Positions 28,461 through 37,656 of a stretch of DNA of 64,000 bases are shown piece by piece. Under the pieces are notes generated by a model. It was not told where the DNA came from and searched no databases. It worked only from the letters and a program-made list of their open reading frames with translations. Each line of letters starts with the position of its first letter. Within the stretch, counting starts at the first letter, position 1. The stretch comes from JAQGMV01 sp963828715 (lineage in GTDB: Bacteria > Pseudomonadota > Gammaproteobacteria > Burkholderiales > SG8-41), in the NCBI GenBank assembly GCA_963828715.1, contig CAWHFX010000005.1, positions 248,001 through 312,000 on the forward strand, read 5' to 3'. A program made the translations under genes and the position numbers.

Positions 28461-28817
28461 ATGAAAACCTGTTACCAGCACATCACACCCTATCTCACCA
28501 AAGACGGCTCCCAAATCCGCGAACTCATGCATCCTGCCGTGCACGGCAACCGCAATCAGAGCTTCGCCGAAGCCATCGTCGCGGCCGGCTGCGCCACTCA
28601 CCTGCATCGGCACGGGAAGACCGAGGAGATCTATCACATCGCCGCGGGCGAAGGATCGATGCGATTGGGTGAAGCTGTCTTTGCAGTCGGCGAGGGCGAC
28701 ACCATCTGCATCCCGCCCGGCACGGCGCACTGCATCGAGAACACCGGCTCCGCGCCGCTCAAGATCCTGTGCATGTGCTCGCCGGCGTATGCGCACGAGG
28801 ATACGGAGTTGCTGTAG
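28461..28817 (+). CDS. Small cupin-domain protein
   Basis: 118 residues, single beta-barrel. Cupin motif 1 is THLHRHGKTEEIYHIAAGEG (two His and Glu as metal ligands) and motif 2 is IPPGTAHCIENTG with the fourth ligand His. Proteins of this kind are metal-binding isomerases, dioxygenases or sugar-binding proteins. Nothing in the sequence fixes the reaction. ATG 28461 is taken as the start because the frame upstream is only the repeat. Confidence 0.85.
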   Translation: MKTCYQHITPYLTKDGSQIRELMHPAVHGNRNQSFAEAIVAAGCATHLHRHGKTEEIYHIAAGEGSMRLGEAVFAVGEGDTICIPPGTAHCIENTGSAPLKILCMCSPAYAHEDTELL

Positions 28818-28842
28818 CACGGATCGGTGTCGTCCATGCCGG

Positions 28843-29712
28843 TCACTCGCCGGCCAGAAACTCTTCGATCAGCGCCGCGACCCGCTCCGGCTGGTCGTGA
28901 TGCATCATGTGGCCGCAATCCTCGATGTCGATCTCGCGCATGTCGCGGAACGCGCCTCTACGCTCCGCGAGCTGTTCCGGCGTGTCCCGAAGCCATCCCG
29001 GGATATGCGAGTCCTTGCCGTTCACGAGCAGCACGGGCGCGGTCACCCGGCGCCAGATCGCGAGCGATTCCTCGATCCGGAAGGGATAGGGATTGGCAAC
29101 CTTGTGCCGCGGATCGCTGCGCAGCTCGACCGTGCCGCGGTCGGTCTCGCGTCCCCAATGCTGCGCGAGGAAGTCCGCTTTGCTCTGGGTGAGACGCGGA
29201 TTGTTCGCCCTGAGCCGCTCCGCCAGCTCGCGGAAATTCGCATAAGGCTTGAAGCGCGGCGGTTCGCGCTGCGCGTCGAGCCATTGGATCATTCGCCTCG
29301 GCGCGGACTCCGGGCTCGAGCGCGCGAGCCCGAGCCCCTCGAGGGTGATCACGCGCCGTACACGCTCAGGCCGCACACCCGCGTAGTGGACGACGATGTT
29401 GCCGCCCATGCTGTGGCCGACGATGTCCGTCTGCGTGCCGGGGCGATACAAGTCGATCAGTGCGTCGAGGTCCGCGTAATAGTCCGGGAACCAGTAGCCC
29501 GCCGGTGCCCACTGCGTCAGGCCGAAGCCGCGCCAGTCCGGCGCGATAACGAACCACTCGCGTTGCAGCGAGTCGATAACAAACTGAAAAGACGCCGAGA
29601 CATCCATCCAGCCGTGCAACAGGAAAAAGGCGGGATGCGCCGCGTCTCCCCACGTGCGCACGTGATATCGCAAGCCGCGGATCGTATGAAATTCTGATTT
29701 GCTCTCACGCAT
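28843..29712 (-). CDS. Alpha/beta-fold hydrolase
   Basis: 289 residues. Oxyanion-hole block FFLLHGWMD near residue 30, nucleophile elbow VGHSMGGNI (Ser near residue 100), late acid region VNGKDSHIPGW and catalytic His in EDCGHMMHHDQPE. No signal peptide. The family includes esterases, haloalkane dehalogenases and lactonases, and no substrate can be assigned. It converges with the cupin gene and is divergent from dnaE. Confidence 0.85.
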   Translation of the reverse strand: MRESKSEFHTIRGLRYHVRTWGDAAHPAFFLLHGWMDVSASFQFVIDSLQREWFVIAPDWRGFGLTQWAPAGYWFPDYYADLDALIDLYRPGTQTDIVGHSMGGNIVVHYAGVRPERVRRVITLEGLGLARSSPESAPRRMIQWLDAQREPPRFKPYANFRELAERLRANNPRLTQSKADFLAQHWGRETDRGTVELRSDPRHKVANPYPFRIEESLAIWRRVTAPVLLVNGKDSHIPGWLRDTPEQLAERRGAFRDMREIDIEDCGHMMHHDQPERVAALIEEFLAGE

Positions 29713-29836
29713 TTGCGAATGGTAATCGGAAAAGTGCGTCGATTACGGAACACCGTCCGCGTGAGTTGTCGAGCGCGCGATGAATCCGGCGGACGCGGTG
29801 CGTCGTTGCGCCCGGTGCTGACGTAAAATATTCGGC

Positions 29837-32800
29837 ATGACCGATCCGGCGTTCGTCCATCTCCGACTGCACAGCGAGTATTCGGTCGTGGATGGCATCG
29901 TGCGGATCGACGAAGCCGTCGAGGCGGCGGTTGCCGACGGCATGCCCGCGCTCGCGCTGACGGATCTTTCAAACACGTTCGGCCTCGTCAAGTTCTACAA
30001 GGAGGCGCGTAGCCACGGCGTCAAGCCGCTTGCCGGCTGCGATGTCTGGATCACGAACGAGGCCGATCGCGACAAACCCTACCGGCTGCTCCTGTTGTGT
30101 CAGACCAGCGCGGGTTATCTGAACCTTTGCGAGCTTCTGACGCGCGGGTATCGCACGAATCGGTACAGGGGCCGCTCCGAGATCGTCAAGTCGTGGTTCA
30201 GCGAGATCGGCACCGACGGACTCATGGCGCTTTCGGGCGCACACCTTGGCGACGTCGGGCAGGCGTTGCTGGTGGACAACACGCCGCTCGCGAAGACGCT
30301 CGCCATCGAATGGCACCGCCTGTTCCCGAATCGCTTCTACATCGAGCTGCAGCGCCTCGGCCCCGGGGCGATGACGACGGGCGCGGCGACGGTTCCGGTC
30401 GAGTTGTACGTGCAACGCGCACTTGACCTCGCGTCGGAGCTCGAGCTGCCGCCCGTCGCGACGCATCCCATTCAGTTCGTGAAGCCGGACGACTTCCGGG
30501 CCCATGAAGCGCGTGTGTGCATCGCCGAGGGTCACATCCTGTCGGACCAGCGACGGCCCAAACACTTCAGCCGCGATCAATACTTTAAGTCGCAGGCGGA
30601 AATGGTCGAGCTTTTCAGGGACATCCCCGAAGCGCTCCAGAACGCAGTCGAAATCGCCAAGCGCTGCAATCTCAGGCTCACGCTCGGCAAGAGCCAGCTT
30701 CCGCGATTTCCCACTCCGAACGATGTCGGCCTGGACGAGTATCTCAAAGCCCGCGCACTCGAGGGCCTGGACGGTCGGCTCGCAGCGTTGTATCCGGACA
30801 CAGCCGTGCGCGAAAAGGAGCGGCCGCGTTACCGCGCGCGTCTCGAGTTCGAGATCGACACGATCCTGCAGATGGGATTCCCCGGCTACTTCCTGATCGT
30901 GGCCGACTTCATCAACTGGGCGAAGACACACGACGTGCCGGTCGGGCCCGGGACGGGGTTCCGGCGCCGGTTCGCTCGTCGCCTACAGCCTGGGCATCAC
31001 CGATCTCGATCCGCTGCGCTACAACCTGCTGTTCGAGCGCTTCCTCAATCCCGAGCGCGTGTCGATGCCCGACTTCGACATCGATTTCTGCCAGGACGGG
31101 CGCGATCGCGTGATCGAGTACGTCAAGACGAAGTACGGCGCCGACAGCGTTTCGCAGATCGCGACCTTCGGCACCATGGCGGCAAAGGCCGTCGTGCGTG
31201 ACGTCGGGCGCGTGCTCGATCTGGGTTACAACTTCTGCGACCAGCTCGCGAAGCTGATTCCGTTCCAGCCCGGCAAGCACATCACGCTCAAGGACGCGCG
31301 CGAGATGGAGCCGCAACTCAAGGAGCGTGAGAGGAATGAGGAAGAAGTCGCGGAACTGCTCGCCCTGGCCGGAAAGCTCGAGGGCCTGACGCGCAACGTC
31401 GGCATGCACGCCGGGGGCGTATTGATCGCGCCGGGCAAGCTCACCGATTTCTGTCCGCTCTACATCGCCGACAATTCCGACGCGGCGGTGAGCCAGTACG
31501 ACAAGGACGACGTCGAAGCCGTCGGACTGGTGAAGTTCGACTTTCTCGGCCTCACGACGCTCACGATTCTCGACTGGACGCTGCGCTACATCCGCGCCTT
31601 GAGCGCAAATGCTCCGGCTGCGGAAGAAGGTGACGTCGAGCTCGAAGCGATACCGCTCGACGACCACGCCGCGTTCGAGATTTTCTCGAGTGCGAACACG
31701 ACAGCCGTGTTCCAGTTCGAATCGCGCGGCATGCGAGACATGTTGAAGCGCGCCAAACCGGACCGCTTCGGCGACATCATCGCGCTCGTCGCGCTGTACC
31801 GGCCCGGCCCGATGGACCTGATTCCGTCCTTCTGCGAACGCAAGCATGGTCGCGAGGCGGTGGTGTATCCCGACCCGCGCGTCGAGGCGATCCTGGCGGA
31901 GACCTACGGCATCATGGTCTATCAGGAGCAGGTGATGCAGATGGCGCAGATCATCGGCGGCTACAGCCTCGGCGGCGCCGACCTGCTGCGGCGCGCAATG
32001 GGCAAGAAGAAACCGGAGGAGATGGCCGAGCACCGCCAGATTTTCCGCGACGGCGCAGCGAAGAACGGCTTATCGCAGACCAAGGCCGACGAACTGTTCG
32101 ACCTCATGGAGAAGTTCGCGGGCTACGGTTTCAACAAGTCGCACGCCGCCGCCTATGCGCTGGTCGCGTATCACACCGCGTATCTGAAGGCGCATCACCC
32201 CGCCGCGTTCATGGCGGCAAACATGTCGGCGGTGATGGCGGACACCGACAAGGTGCAGCAGCTGGCCGAAGACGCGGTTCAGAACGGTCTCGAAATGCTG
32301 CGCCCGGATGTGAACGCGAGCGAGTATCGGTTCGTTCCGCTCGACGCGAAACGCATCCGCTATGGGCTCGGTGCGATCAAGGGCACCGGCGAGGCCGCAA
32401 TCGGCCACATCATCGATGAGCGCAAGCGCAGCGGCGCATTCCGCGATCTCTTCGACTTCTGTCATCGTGTGGACAAGCGCATCGTGAACCGGCGCGTCGT
32501 GGAGTCGCTGGTGCGCGCCGGCGCCTTCGATTGCGTAAGCGACCATCGCGCGAGTCTCCTCGCCTCGGTTGGCATCGCGCTCGAAAGCGCGGAGCAGGCG
32601 AGCCGTGCCGCGCACCAGGTGAGCCTCTTCGGGGACATCGAGGATGCCGGGCCGGCAGTGTCGCTCGTAAAGGTGCCGGTGTGGAGCGATCGCGAGCGGC
32701 TTCAGAACGAGAAGCTCGCGCTCGGCTATTACCTTTCGGGTCATCCCTTCGCGAGCTACGAGGACGAGTTGCGCAGCTTCGTTACCACGCGACTCGACCA

Positions 32801-33329
32801 GCTCACGCCCCAGGCCTATCCGGTTCTCCTTGCCGGAATCATTCACAGCACACGCATACAGATGACACGCCGTGGCCGGATGGCGGTCGTCATGCTCGAC
32901 GACGGCAAGGCACGCATCGAGCTGACGGTGTTCAACGAGCTCTTCGAGCAGCACCGGCCGTTGCTCAAGGACGATCAGCTTCTGATCGTCGAAGGCAAGG
33001 TCGCTTACGACGAGTTCTCGGGAAGCCTGCGCGTCTCCGCGGAAAAGCTCTTCGATCTGCATGGAGCGCGGAGCTGCTACGCACGGGGTATCCGCATCAC
33101 CTGCAACGGCGACTCTTCAGGGCGCAAGCTGCAGGAACTGCTGCAGCCCTATCGCAGCGGCAAGTGTCCGGTCCAGATCGTCTACTCGAGCAAGGGCGCC
33201 CTGTGCGAGATCGATCTCGGCGAAGCGTGGCGGGTCGATCCGCACGACGAGCTGATCGAGCGACTGGGTGAATGGCTGAAGCCGGAGAATGTGAAGGTGC
33301 TCTATCAGCCGAGCGCCGCCTATCACTGA
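29837..33329 (+). CDS. dnaE: DNA polymerase III alpha subunit (one frameshift)
   Basis: Replicative polymerase. N-terminal PHP domain starts FVHLRLHSEYSVVDGI. The frame breaks at about 30951, where cccggga should read cccgga: removing one G restores GPGRGSGAGSLVAYSLG, and the reading continues to the catalytic acidic motif MPDFDIDF and the third Asp region VKFDFLGLTTL. The C-terminal helix-hairpin-helix and OB fold (LLAGIIHSTRIQMTRRGRMA) are present. Joined length 1163 residues, close to E. coli DnaE (1160). As dnaE is essential, the single extra G is almost certainly a sequence error. Confidence 0.95.
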
Positions 33330-33335
33330 AGCAGT

Positions 33336-33420
33336 TGTTCGTGCTTCGAGACACTTGCGTTCCTCAGCACGAACGTCGAGCAGCGTTCGCCCTGAGGATC
33401 GCGATGCGAGGCGCTCGAAG
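33336..33420. repeat. Intergenic repeat of the CCTCAGCACGAAC / GTTCGCCCTGAGG type
   Basis: Contains gcttcgagac, cctcagcacgaac, gttcgccctgagg and gctcgaagg, a form of a degenerate repeat whose core is an inverted pair built from CTGAGG and GTTCG. Related copies lie at 45906 and 48437. It fills the space after dnaE. Confidence 0.6.
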
Positions 33421-33466
33421 GGCTGCGTCCAGCGTTCCGCCTCTTTGCGGCTCGCCTCCTGCCTCT

Positions 33467-33742
33467 CTACTCCGTCGGTCTCTGCGCGAATCCCTCGAAT
33501 TCGCCGCTGCTTTCCTTCACTTCCACAGAGGTCACCTGCGCGCTCGGCGGACCGTGATTCGCCCATGCGATGATTGCGTCGACTGCTTCGCGTGGACCCT
33601 GCACCATCGCTTCGACGGTGCCGTCGACGCGATTTCTGACCCAGCCGGCGATGCCGCGTTTGCGTGCTTCACGCGTCATGTAATGACGAAAACCGATACC
33701 CTGAACGCGCCCATGGATCTTCAAGTGGCAGGTGACCGTCAT
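33467..33742 (-). CDS. acyP: Acylphosphatase
   Basis: 91 residues, the standard length. Hydrolyses acyl phosphates. Phosphate-binding loop IHGRVQGIGFRHY with the catalytic Arg19, and GWVRNRVDGTVE with the catalytic Asn37. Cytosolic. Convergent with dnaE and divergent from the hyf-like cluster, with an inverted repeat just upstream of its start. Confidence 0.95.
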   Translation of the reverse strand: MTVTCHLKIHGRVQGIGFRHYMTREARKRGIAGWVRNRVDGTVEAMVQGPREAVDAIIAWANHGPPSAQVTSVEVKESSGEFEGFAQRPTE

Positions 33743-33787
33743 GTTCCAAGCATACCTGTTTGATCACCGTACTGGCGTGCTCGGAAC
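33743..33787. promoter_or_regulatory. Imperfect inverted repeat between acyP and the hyf-like cluster
   Basis: GTTCCAAGCATACCTG (33743-33758) and the reverse complement of 33772-33787 (GTTCCGAGCACGCCAG) agree at 12 of 16 positions, with a 13-base spacer. It lies at the start of acyP and about 140 bases upstream of hyfB. It could be an operator or an RNA hairpin; nothing identifies a regulator. Confidence 0.4.
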
Positions 33788-33927
33788 GTCGGGGGCACTG
33801 GAAATCCGCCGAGTAGAGTCGCACTCGCACAGTGTCACGCGTTAATCAGCCTCACGCGGACTTGCGCTAGAATTCCGCAACACCGCGGCGCGCATTGCAT
33901 GATTGCGCGTTATCAATACAACACAAC

Positions 33928-35934
33928 GTGGAAATCTCCGTGCTTGAGCCAGTCGATGCGGCCGTCGTACTCGCGCTCGTGTGGCTGGTACTGGGAGCGT
34001 CCGCACTGGTACTTGCGCGCGCGCCCGCGCTGATCTCGTCGTGGCTCTATCCCGCAGGCGCAACCGTTGCGCTGGGCATTGCGGCGACCGGTGTGTGGGC
34101 CATCAACGGCGCGGAAAGCTCGGTCGTCCTTGCCGCCGGACTGCCCGATCTCCCATTTCACGTGCGTGTCGATGCACTGTCCGGCTTCTTCCTGCTGCTG
34201 CTCGGCGGCGTGTCTTTCGGCGTATCGCTCTTCTCCGCCAGCTACTTCCGCGGCGAGCATCAGGGTGCAATCGCTGCTTTCCACTACCACACGTTTCTCG
34301 CGAGCATGGCGTTCGTACTCATCGCGGACGACGCCTATCTCTTCATGGTCGCGTGGGAATCGATGGCGTTGTCGTCCTACTTCCTCGTGACGCTGGAGCA
34401 CCACGAGGCGCGCAACCGCAGCGCGGGCTACATCTATCTCCTGATCGCACATCTCGGTGCGATTTCGATCCTGCTCTCGTTCGGCGTGCTTCAGGGCGGC
34501 CTGGGCGATTACAGTTTCAACGCGTTACGGCATGCGGAGCTGACCTCGTCGTGGTCCACGGTTGCGTTCGCGCTCGCCTTTTTCGGCTTCGGCGCCAAGG
34601 CCGGAATGATCCCGCTCCACGCATGGCTGCCGGAGGCGCATCCCGCGGCGCCCTCGCCCGTCTCGGCGCTCATGTCCGGCGTCATGCTGAAGACCGCCAT
34701 TTACGGCATGGTGCGCGTCATCTACGACCTGATCGGCGGCATCCGATGGGAATGGGGCCTCACCGTTCTGCTGTTCGGGGCGGCGACATCGCTCTTCGGC
34801 GTTCTCTTCGCGCTCATGCAGCACGATCTGAAGCGCCTCCTCGCCTACCATTCGGTGGAGAACATCGGGATCATCCTGATCGGGATGGGACTGTCGATGG
34901 TGTTCATCGGAAGCGGCCACCCTGTCGCGGGTGTGCTCGGACTGATCGCATCGCTCTATCACGCACTCAATCACGCCGTCTTCAAGAGTCTCCTCTTCCT
35001 CGGAGCGGGCTCGATCCTGAGATCCACGGGCTTTCGCAACCTGAATGAGATGGGCGGCCTGATCCGCTACATGCCGCACGTTGCGTTCTATTTCCTGATC
35101 GGCGCTCTGGCGATTTCGGCCTTGCCGCCGCTGAACGGCTTCGTGTCGGAGTGGCTTACATTTCAGGCCGCGCTGCAGGCGCCTGTCCTCCAGAGCACCG
35201 TGCTGCGCAGTCTCGTTCCGATCGTGGCCGCCGTGCTCGCGCTCTCCGGCGCGCTGACCGCAATGTGCTTCGTCAAAGTCTACGGCGTGGCCTTCCTCGG
35301 CCAGCACCGGCATGAACTTGCGGAGCCGCCGCGCGATGCGGGCCTGTGGGAGCGCGCCGGCATGGCGTGGCTCACGCTCGGCTGCTTCGCCCTGGGTCTT
35401 CTGCCCGTGTTCCTGGTGCGGCAGCTCGACCACGTGAGCTTCTCGCTCATACACGCCCGCCTGCCCAAGGAGGCGTTTGCGTCCGGCTGGCTGTGGCTCG
35501 TGCCCACGTCCGCGGACCAGGCGAGCTACAGCCCGGTCGTCTTCCTGCTGGTGATCGGGGCCGTGGTAGGGCTCACGGTGCTGGTCGTGCGCCGCGTCTT
35601 TCATGGACGCCTGCGTCGCGCGCCGCCGTGGGATTGCGGCTATCCCGAGCAGACCCCGCGCATGGAGGACACGGCCGATGGCTTCGGTCAGCCCATCCGG
35701 CACATCTTTGCCCCCGTGTTCCTCATTCGCCGCGAGATCCCGCGCGCGGACGACCCGAAGCCCGTATTCAGGCAGGAAGTCGAAGATCGCCATTGGGCGA
35801 GCCTGTACATGCCGATCGCACACCTGGCTGAGTTCGTTTCACGTCAGGTCGGACGCCTGCAGCAGGGCCGTATTTCGGTTTACCTGCTGTACAGCTTCAT
35901 AACGCTGATCGCCTTGCTCGTCTTCGTGCAATGA
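33928..35934 (+). CDS. hyfB: Proton-translocating antiporter-like membrane subunit, HyfB/NuoL-related
   Basis: About 668 residues with some 14-16 membrane helices, related to the Mrp antiporter/NuoL-M-N family. Conserved charged helices: VAWESMALSSYFLVT (Glu), FFGFGAKAGMIPLHAWLPEA (Lys) and MQHDLKRLLAYHSVENIG (Lys and His). The long C-terminus (CGYPEQTPRMEDTADGFGQP) is characteristic of HyfB. No good ATG exists; GTG 33928 is preferred over a TTG at 33895 that would add an unconserved hydrophilic stretch. Its stop overlaps the next start (ATGA). It is the first gene of a six-gene operon and would pump protons or sodium ions. Confidence 0.88.
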   Translation: MEISVLEPVDAAVVLALVWLVLGASALVLARAPALISSWLYPAGATVALGIAATGVWAINGAESSVVLAAGLPDLPFHVRVDALSGFFLLLLGGVSFGVSLFSASYFRGEHQGAIAAFHYHTFLASMAFVLIADDAYLFMVAWESMALSSYFLVTLEHHEARNRSAGYIYLLIAHLGAISILLSFGVLQGGLGDYSFNALRHAELTSSWSTVAFALAFFGFGAKAGMIPLHAWLPEAHPAAPSPVSALMSGVMLKTAIYGMVRVIYDLIGGIRWEWGLTVLLFGAATSLFGVLFALMQHDLKRLLAYHSVENIGIILIGMGLSMVFIGSGHPVAGVLGLIASLYHALNHAVFKSLLFLGAGSILRSTGFRNLNEMGGLIRYMPHVAFYFLIGALAISALPPLNGFVSEWLTFQAALQAPVLQSTVLRSLVPIVAAVLALSGALTAMCFVKVYGVAFLGQHRHELAEPPRDAGLWERAGMAWLTLGCFALGLLPVFLVRQLDHVSFSLIHARLPKEAFASGWLWLVPTSADQASYSPVVFLLVIGAVVGLTVLVVRRVFHGRLRRAPPWDCGYPEQTPRMEDTADGFGQPIRHIFAPVFLIRREIPRADDPKPVFRQEVEDRHWASLYMPIAHLAEFVSRQVGRLQQGRISVYLLYSFITLIALLVFVQ

Positions 35935-36881
35935 ATCAGGCCGGCGGCATCGTATTCCAGGTTCTGCAGTCGGTGCTGGTGGTTCTGATCGCGCCGCTCA
36001 TGCTCGGCTGGGTCAACCAATGTCGCGCATGGCTTCAGAACAAAAGCGGCGCGGGCATCGTGCAACCCTATCGCGTGATCAGGAAACTGCTGCACAAGGA
36101 TGCCGTCATTGCGTACGATGCGTCGCCGCTCTTCCGGGCCACGCCGTACGTGCTCTTCGGCTGCATGTGGCTCGCCGTCGGGATCGTCCCGGTACTCGCA
36201 ACCGACCTGCCGTTCGCGCCGGCGGCCGACGTCATCGCGCTGGTCGGGCTGTTCGCGCTGGCGCGCGTGTTCGTGTCGCTGGCCGGGATGGACATCGGCA
36301 CGTCTTTCGGCACGCTCGGGGCGCGCCGCGAGATGATGATCGGGTTCCTGGCGGAGCCTGCGATGCTGATGACGCTTTTCACGGCTTCTCTCATCAGTCA
36401 GTCCACGTCGTTGGCGACCATCGTGGAGACGCTCGGACAGCGCGAGCTCGTGATCTATCCGAGCATGGCGTTCGCCGCGATCGCGTTCCTGATGGTGCTG
36501 CTGGCCGAGAATGCGCGCATACCGATCGACAATCCGTCCACGCACCTCGAGCTCACGATGATTCACGAGGCCATGATCCTCGAATACTCGGCGCGGCACC
36601 TTGCACTGGTCGAATGGGCGTCGAGTCTGAAGCTCACCGCGTACGTCGCGATCGGCTTCGCCATTTTCGTCCCGTGGGGCATCGCACAGCCGGGCGACTG
36701 GACCGGCCTCGCAATCGCTTTCGTCGTGCTCACGGTAAAGCTCGCGCTCGCGGGCGCCGGCCTCGCGCTCGTCGAGACCGTGTCCGCCAAGATGCGCATC
36801 TTCCGGGCGCCCGAGTTTCTTGCCACCGCTTTTCTGCTGGCGACCCTGGGCATGCTCACCCATTTCGTGCTCGAAACGTGA
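35931..36881 (+). CDS. hyfC: Membrane subunit HyfC, NuoH-related
   Basis: 316 residues and about eight membrane helices. Blocks of the NuoH/HycD family: GWVNQCRAWLQNKSGAGIVQPYR, shortened here to the conserved QNKSGAGIVQPY, the acidic quinone-site-like loop AENARIPIDNPSTHLELTM with its Glu and Asp, and ETVSAKMRIFRAPEF. This subunit couples the soluble redox arm to the antiporter arm. It overlaps hyfB (ATGA) and hyfE (GTGA), so translation is probably coupled. Confidence 0.92.
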   Translation: MNQAGGIVFQVLQSVLVVLIAPLMLGWVNQCRAWLQNKSGAGIVQPYRVIRKLLHKDAVIAYDASPLFRATPYVLFGCMWLAVGIVPVLATDLPFAPAADVIALVGLFALARVFVSLAGMDIGTSFGTLGARREMMIGFLAEPAMLMTLFTASLISQSTSLATIVETLGQRELVIYPSMAFAAIAFLMVLLAENARIPIDNPSTHLELTMIHEAMILEYSARHLALVEWASSLKLTAYVAIGFAIFVPWGIAQPGDWTGLAIAFVVLTVKLALAGAGLALVETVSAKMRIFRAPEFLATAFLLATLGMLTHFVLET

Positions 36882-37549
36882 ATTCGCTACCTATCCCGTT
36901 CTACGCGCAGCTCATCAATCTCATTGCCGCGCTGATCCTGCTCATCGCGTTTGCCATGCTCACGCAGCGGCGCATTCTTTCGCTCATCAACCTGTTCGCC
37001 GCGCAGGGCGCGCTGCTCGTGCTGTCGACGGCGATCGTCGCGTATTCGACCGGTCAATCGCACCTTTATTACTCCGCGCTGCTCACGCTCGCGTTGAAGG
37101 TCATGGTGCTCCCGTGGATCCTGCACAGGCTGACGCGGGCGCTGAACGTGCAATGGGACGTCGAGCCGCTCATCAACATACCGGCCACAATGCTGCTCGG
37201 CATCGTGCTCGTCATCTTCGCGTTCAACCTCGCAGCGCCGATCAGCCAGATCGCGGGCACGATCACGAAGAGCACGCTGGGAGTCGCGCTTGCCAGCATT
37301 CTTCTGTCGTTTCTCATGATGATCACGCGGCGCAAGGCTGTGTCGCAGGTGGTCGGCTTTCTGTCGATGGAGAACGGCCTTTTCTTCGCCGCTACTTCGG
37401 CGACGTACGGCATGCCGCTGGTCGTGGAGCTCGGCATCGCCCTCGACGTTCTGGTGGGAACGCTCGTCTTCGGCGTGTTTTTCTTCCACATCCGGGAGAC
37501 GTTCGAAAGTCTCGATATTCATCATCTCGAGAGGCTCAAGGAACGTTGA
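36878..37549 (+). CDS. hyfE: Membrane subunit HyfE (NuoK-related)
   Basis: 223 residues from a GTG at 36878 that overlaps the hyfC stop. About six membrane helices; the second half contains the NuoK-like segment VVGFLSMENGLFFAATSATYG with its membrane Glu, then VELGIALDVLVGTLVFGVFF. The start FYAQLINLIAALILLIAFAML is the usual HyfE opening. A longer open frame that extends back to 36020 is antisense-like shadow within hyfC and is not used. Confidence 0.9.
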   Translation: MNSLPIPFYAQLINLIAALILLIAFAMLTQRRILSLINLFAAQGALLVLSTAIVAYSTGQSHLYYSALLTLALKVMVLPWILHRLTRALNVQWDVEPLINIPATMLLGIVLVIFAFNLAAPISQIAGTITKSTLGVALASILLSFLMMITRRKAVSQVVGFLSMENGLFFAATSATYGMPLVVELGIALDVLVGTLVFGVFFFHIRETFESLDIHHLERLKER

Positions 37550-37569
37550 TGAGCCGCGCTCATCTCGCA

Positions 37570-37611
37570 CCCTCAACCCCGACCCCTCTCCCTCTCGCTG
37601 AGGGCGAGGGG
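37570..37611. repeat. REP-like hairpin copy
   Basis: CCTCAACCCCGACCCCTCTCCCTC-TCGCT-GAGGGCGAGGGG pattern, given here as two arms around a short loop. It is of the same family as the copies at 6772 and 61792 and lies in the 107-base gap between hyfE and hyfF. Confidence 0.75.
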
Positions 37612-37656
37612 AAACTAGCGGTGCGGATCGCCAGCGGCGATTTGCACAAAATTTAG

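Noticed and set aside
36020..37549. A single 509-residue protein read through hyfC into hyfE.
   Set aside because: The first half is an out-of-frame, Arg-rich shadow of hyfC. The real hyfE starts at the GTG that overlaps the hyfC stop.
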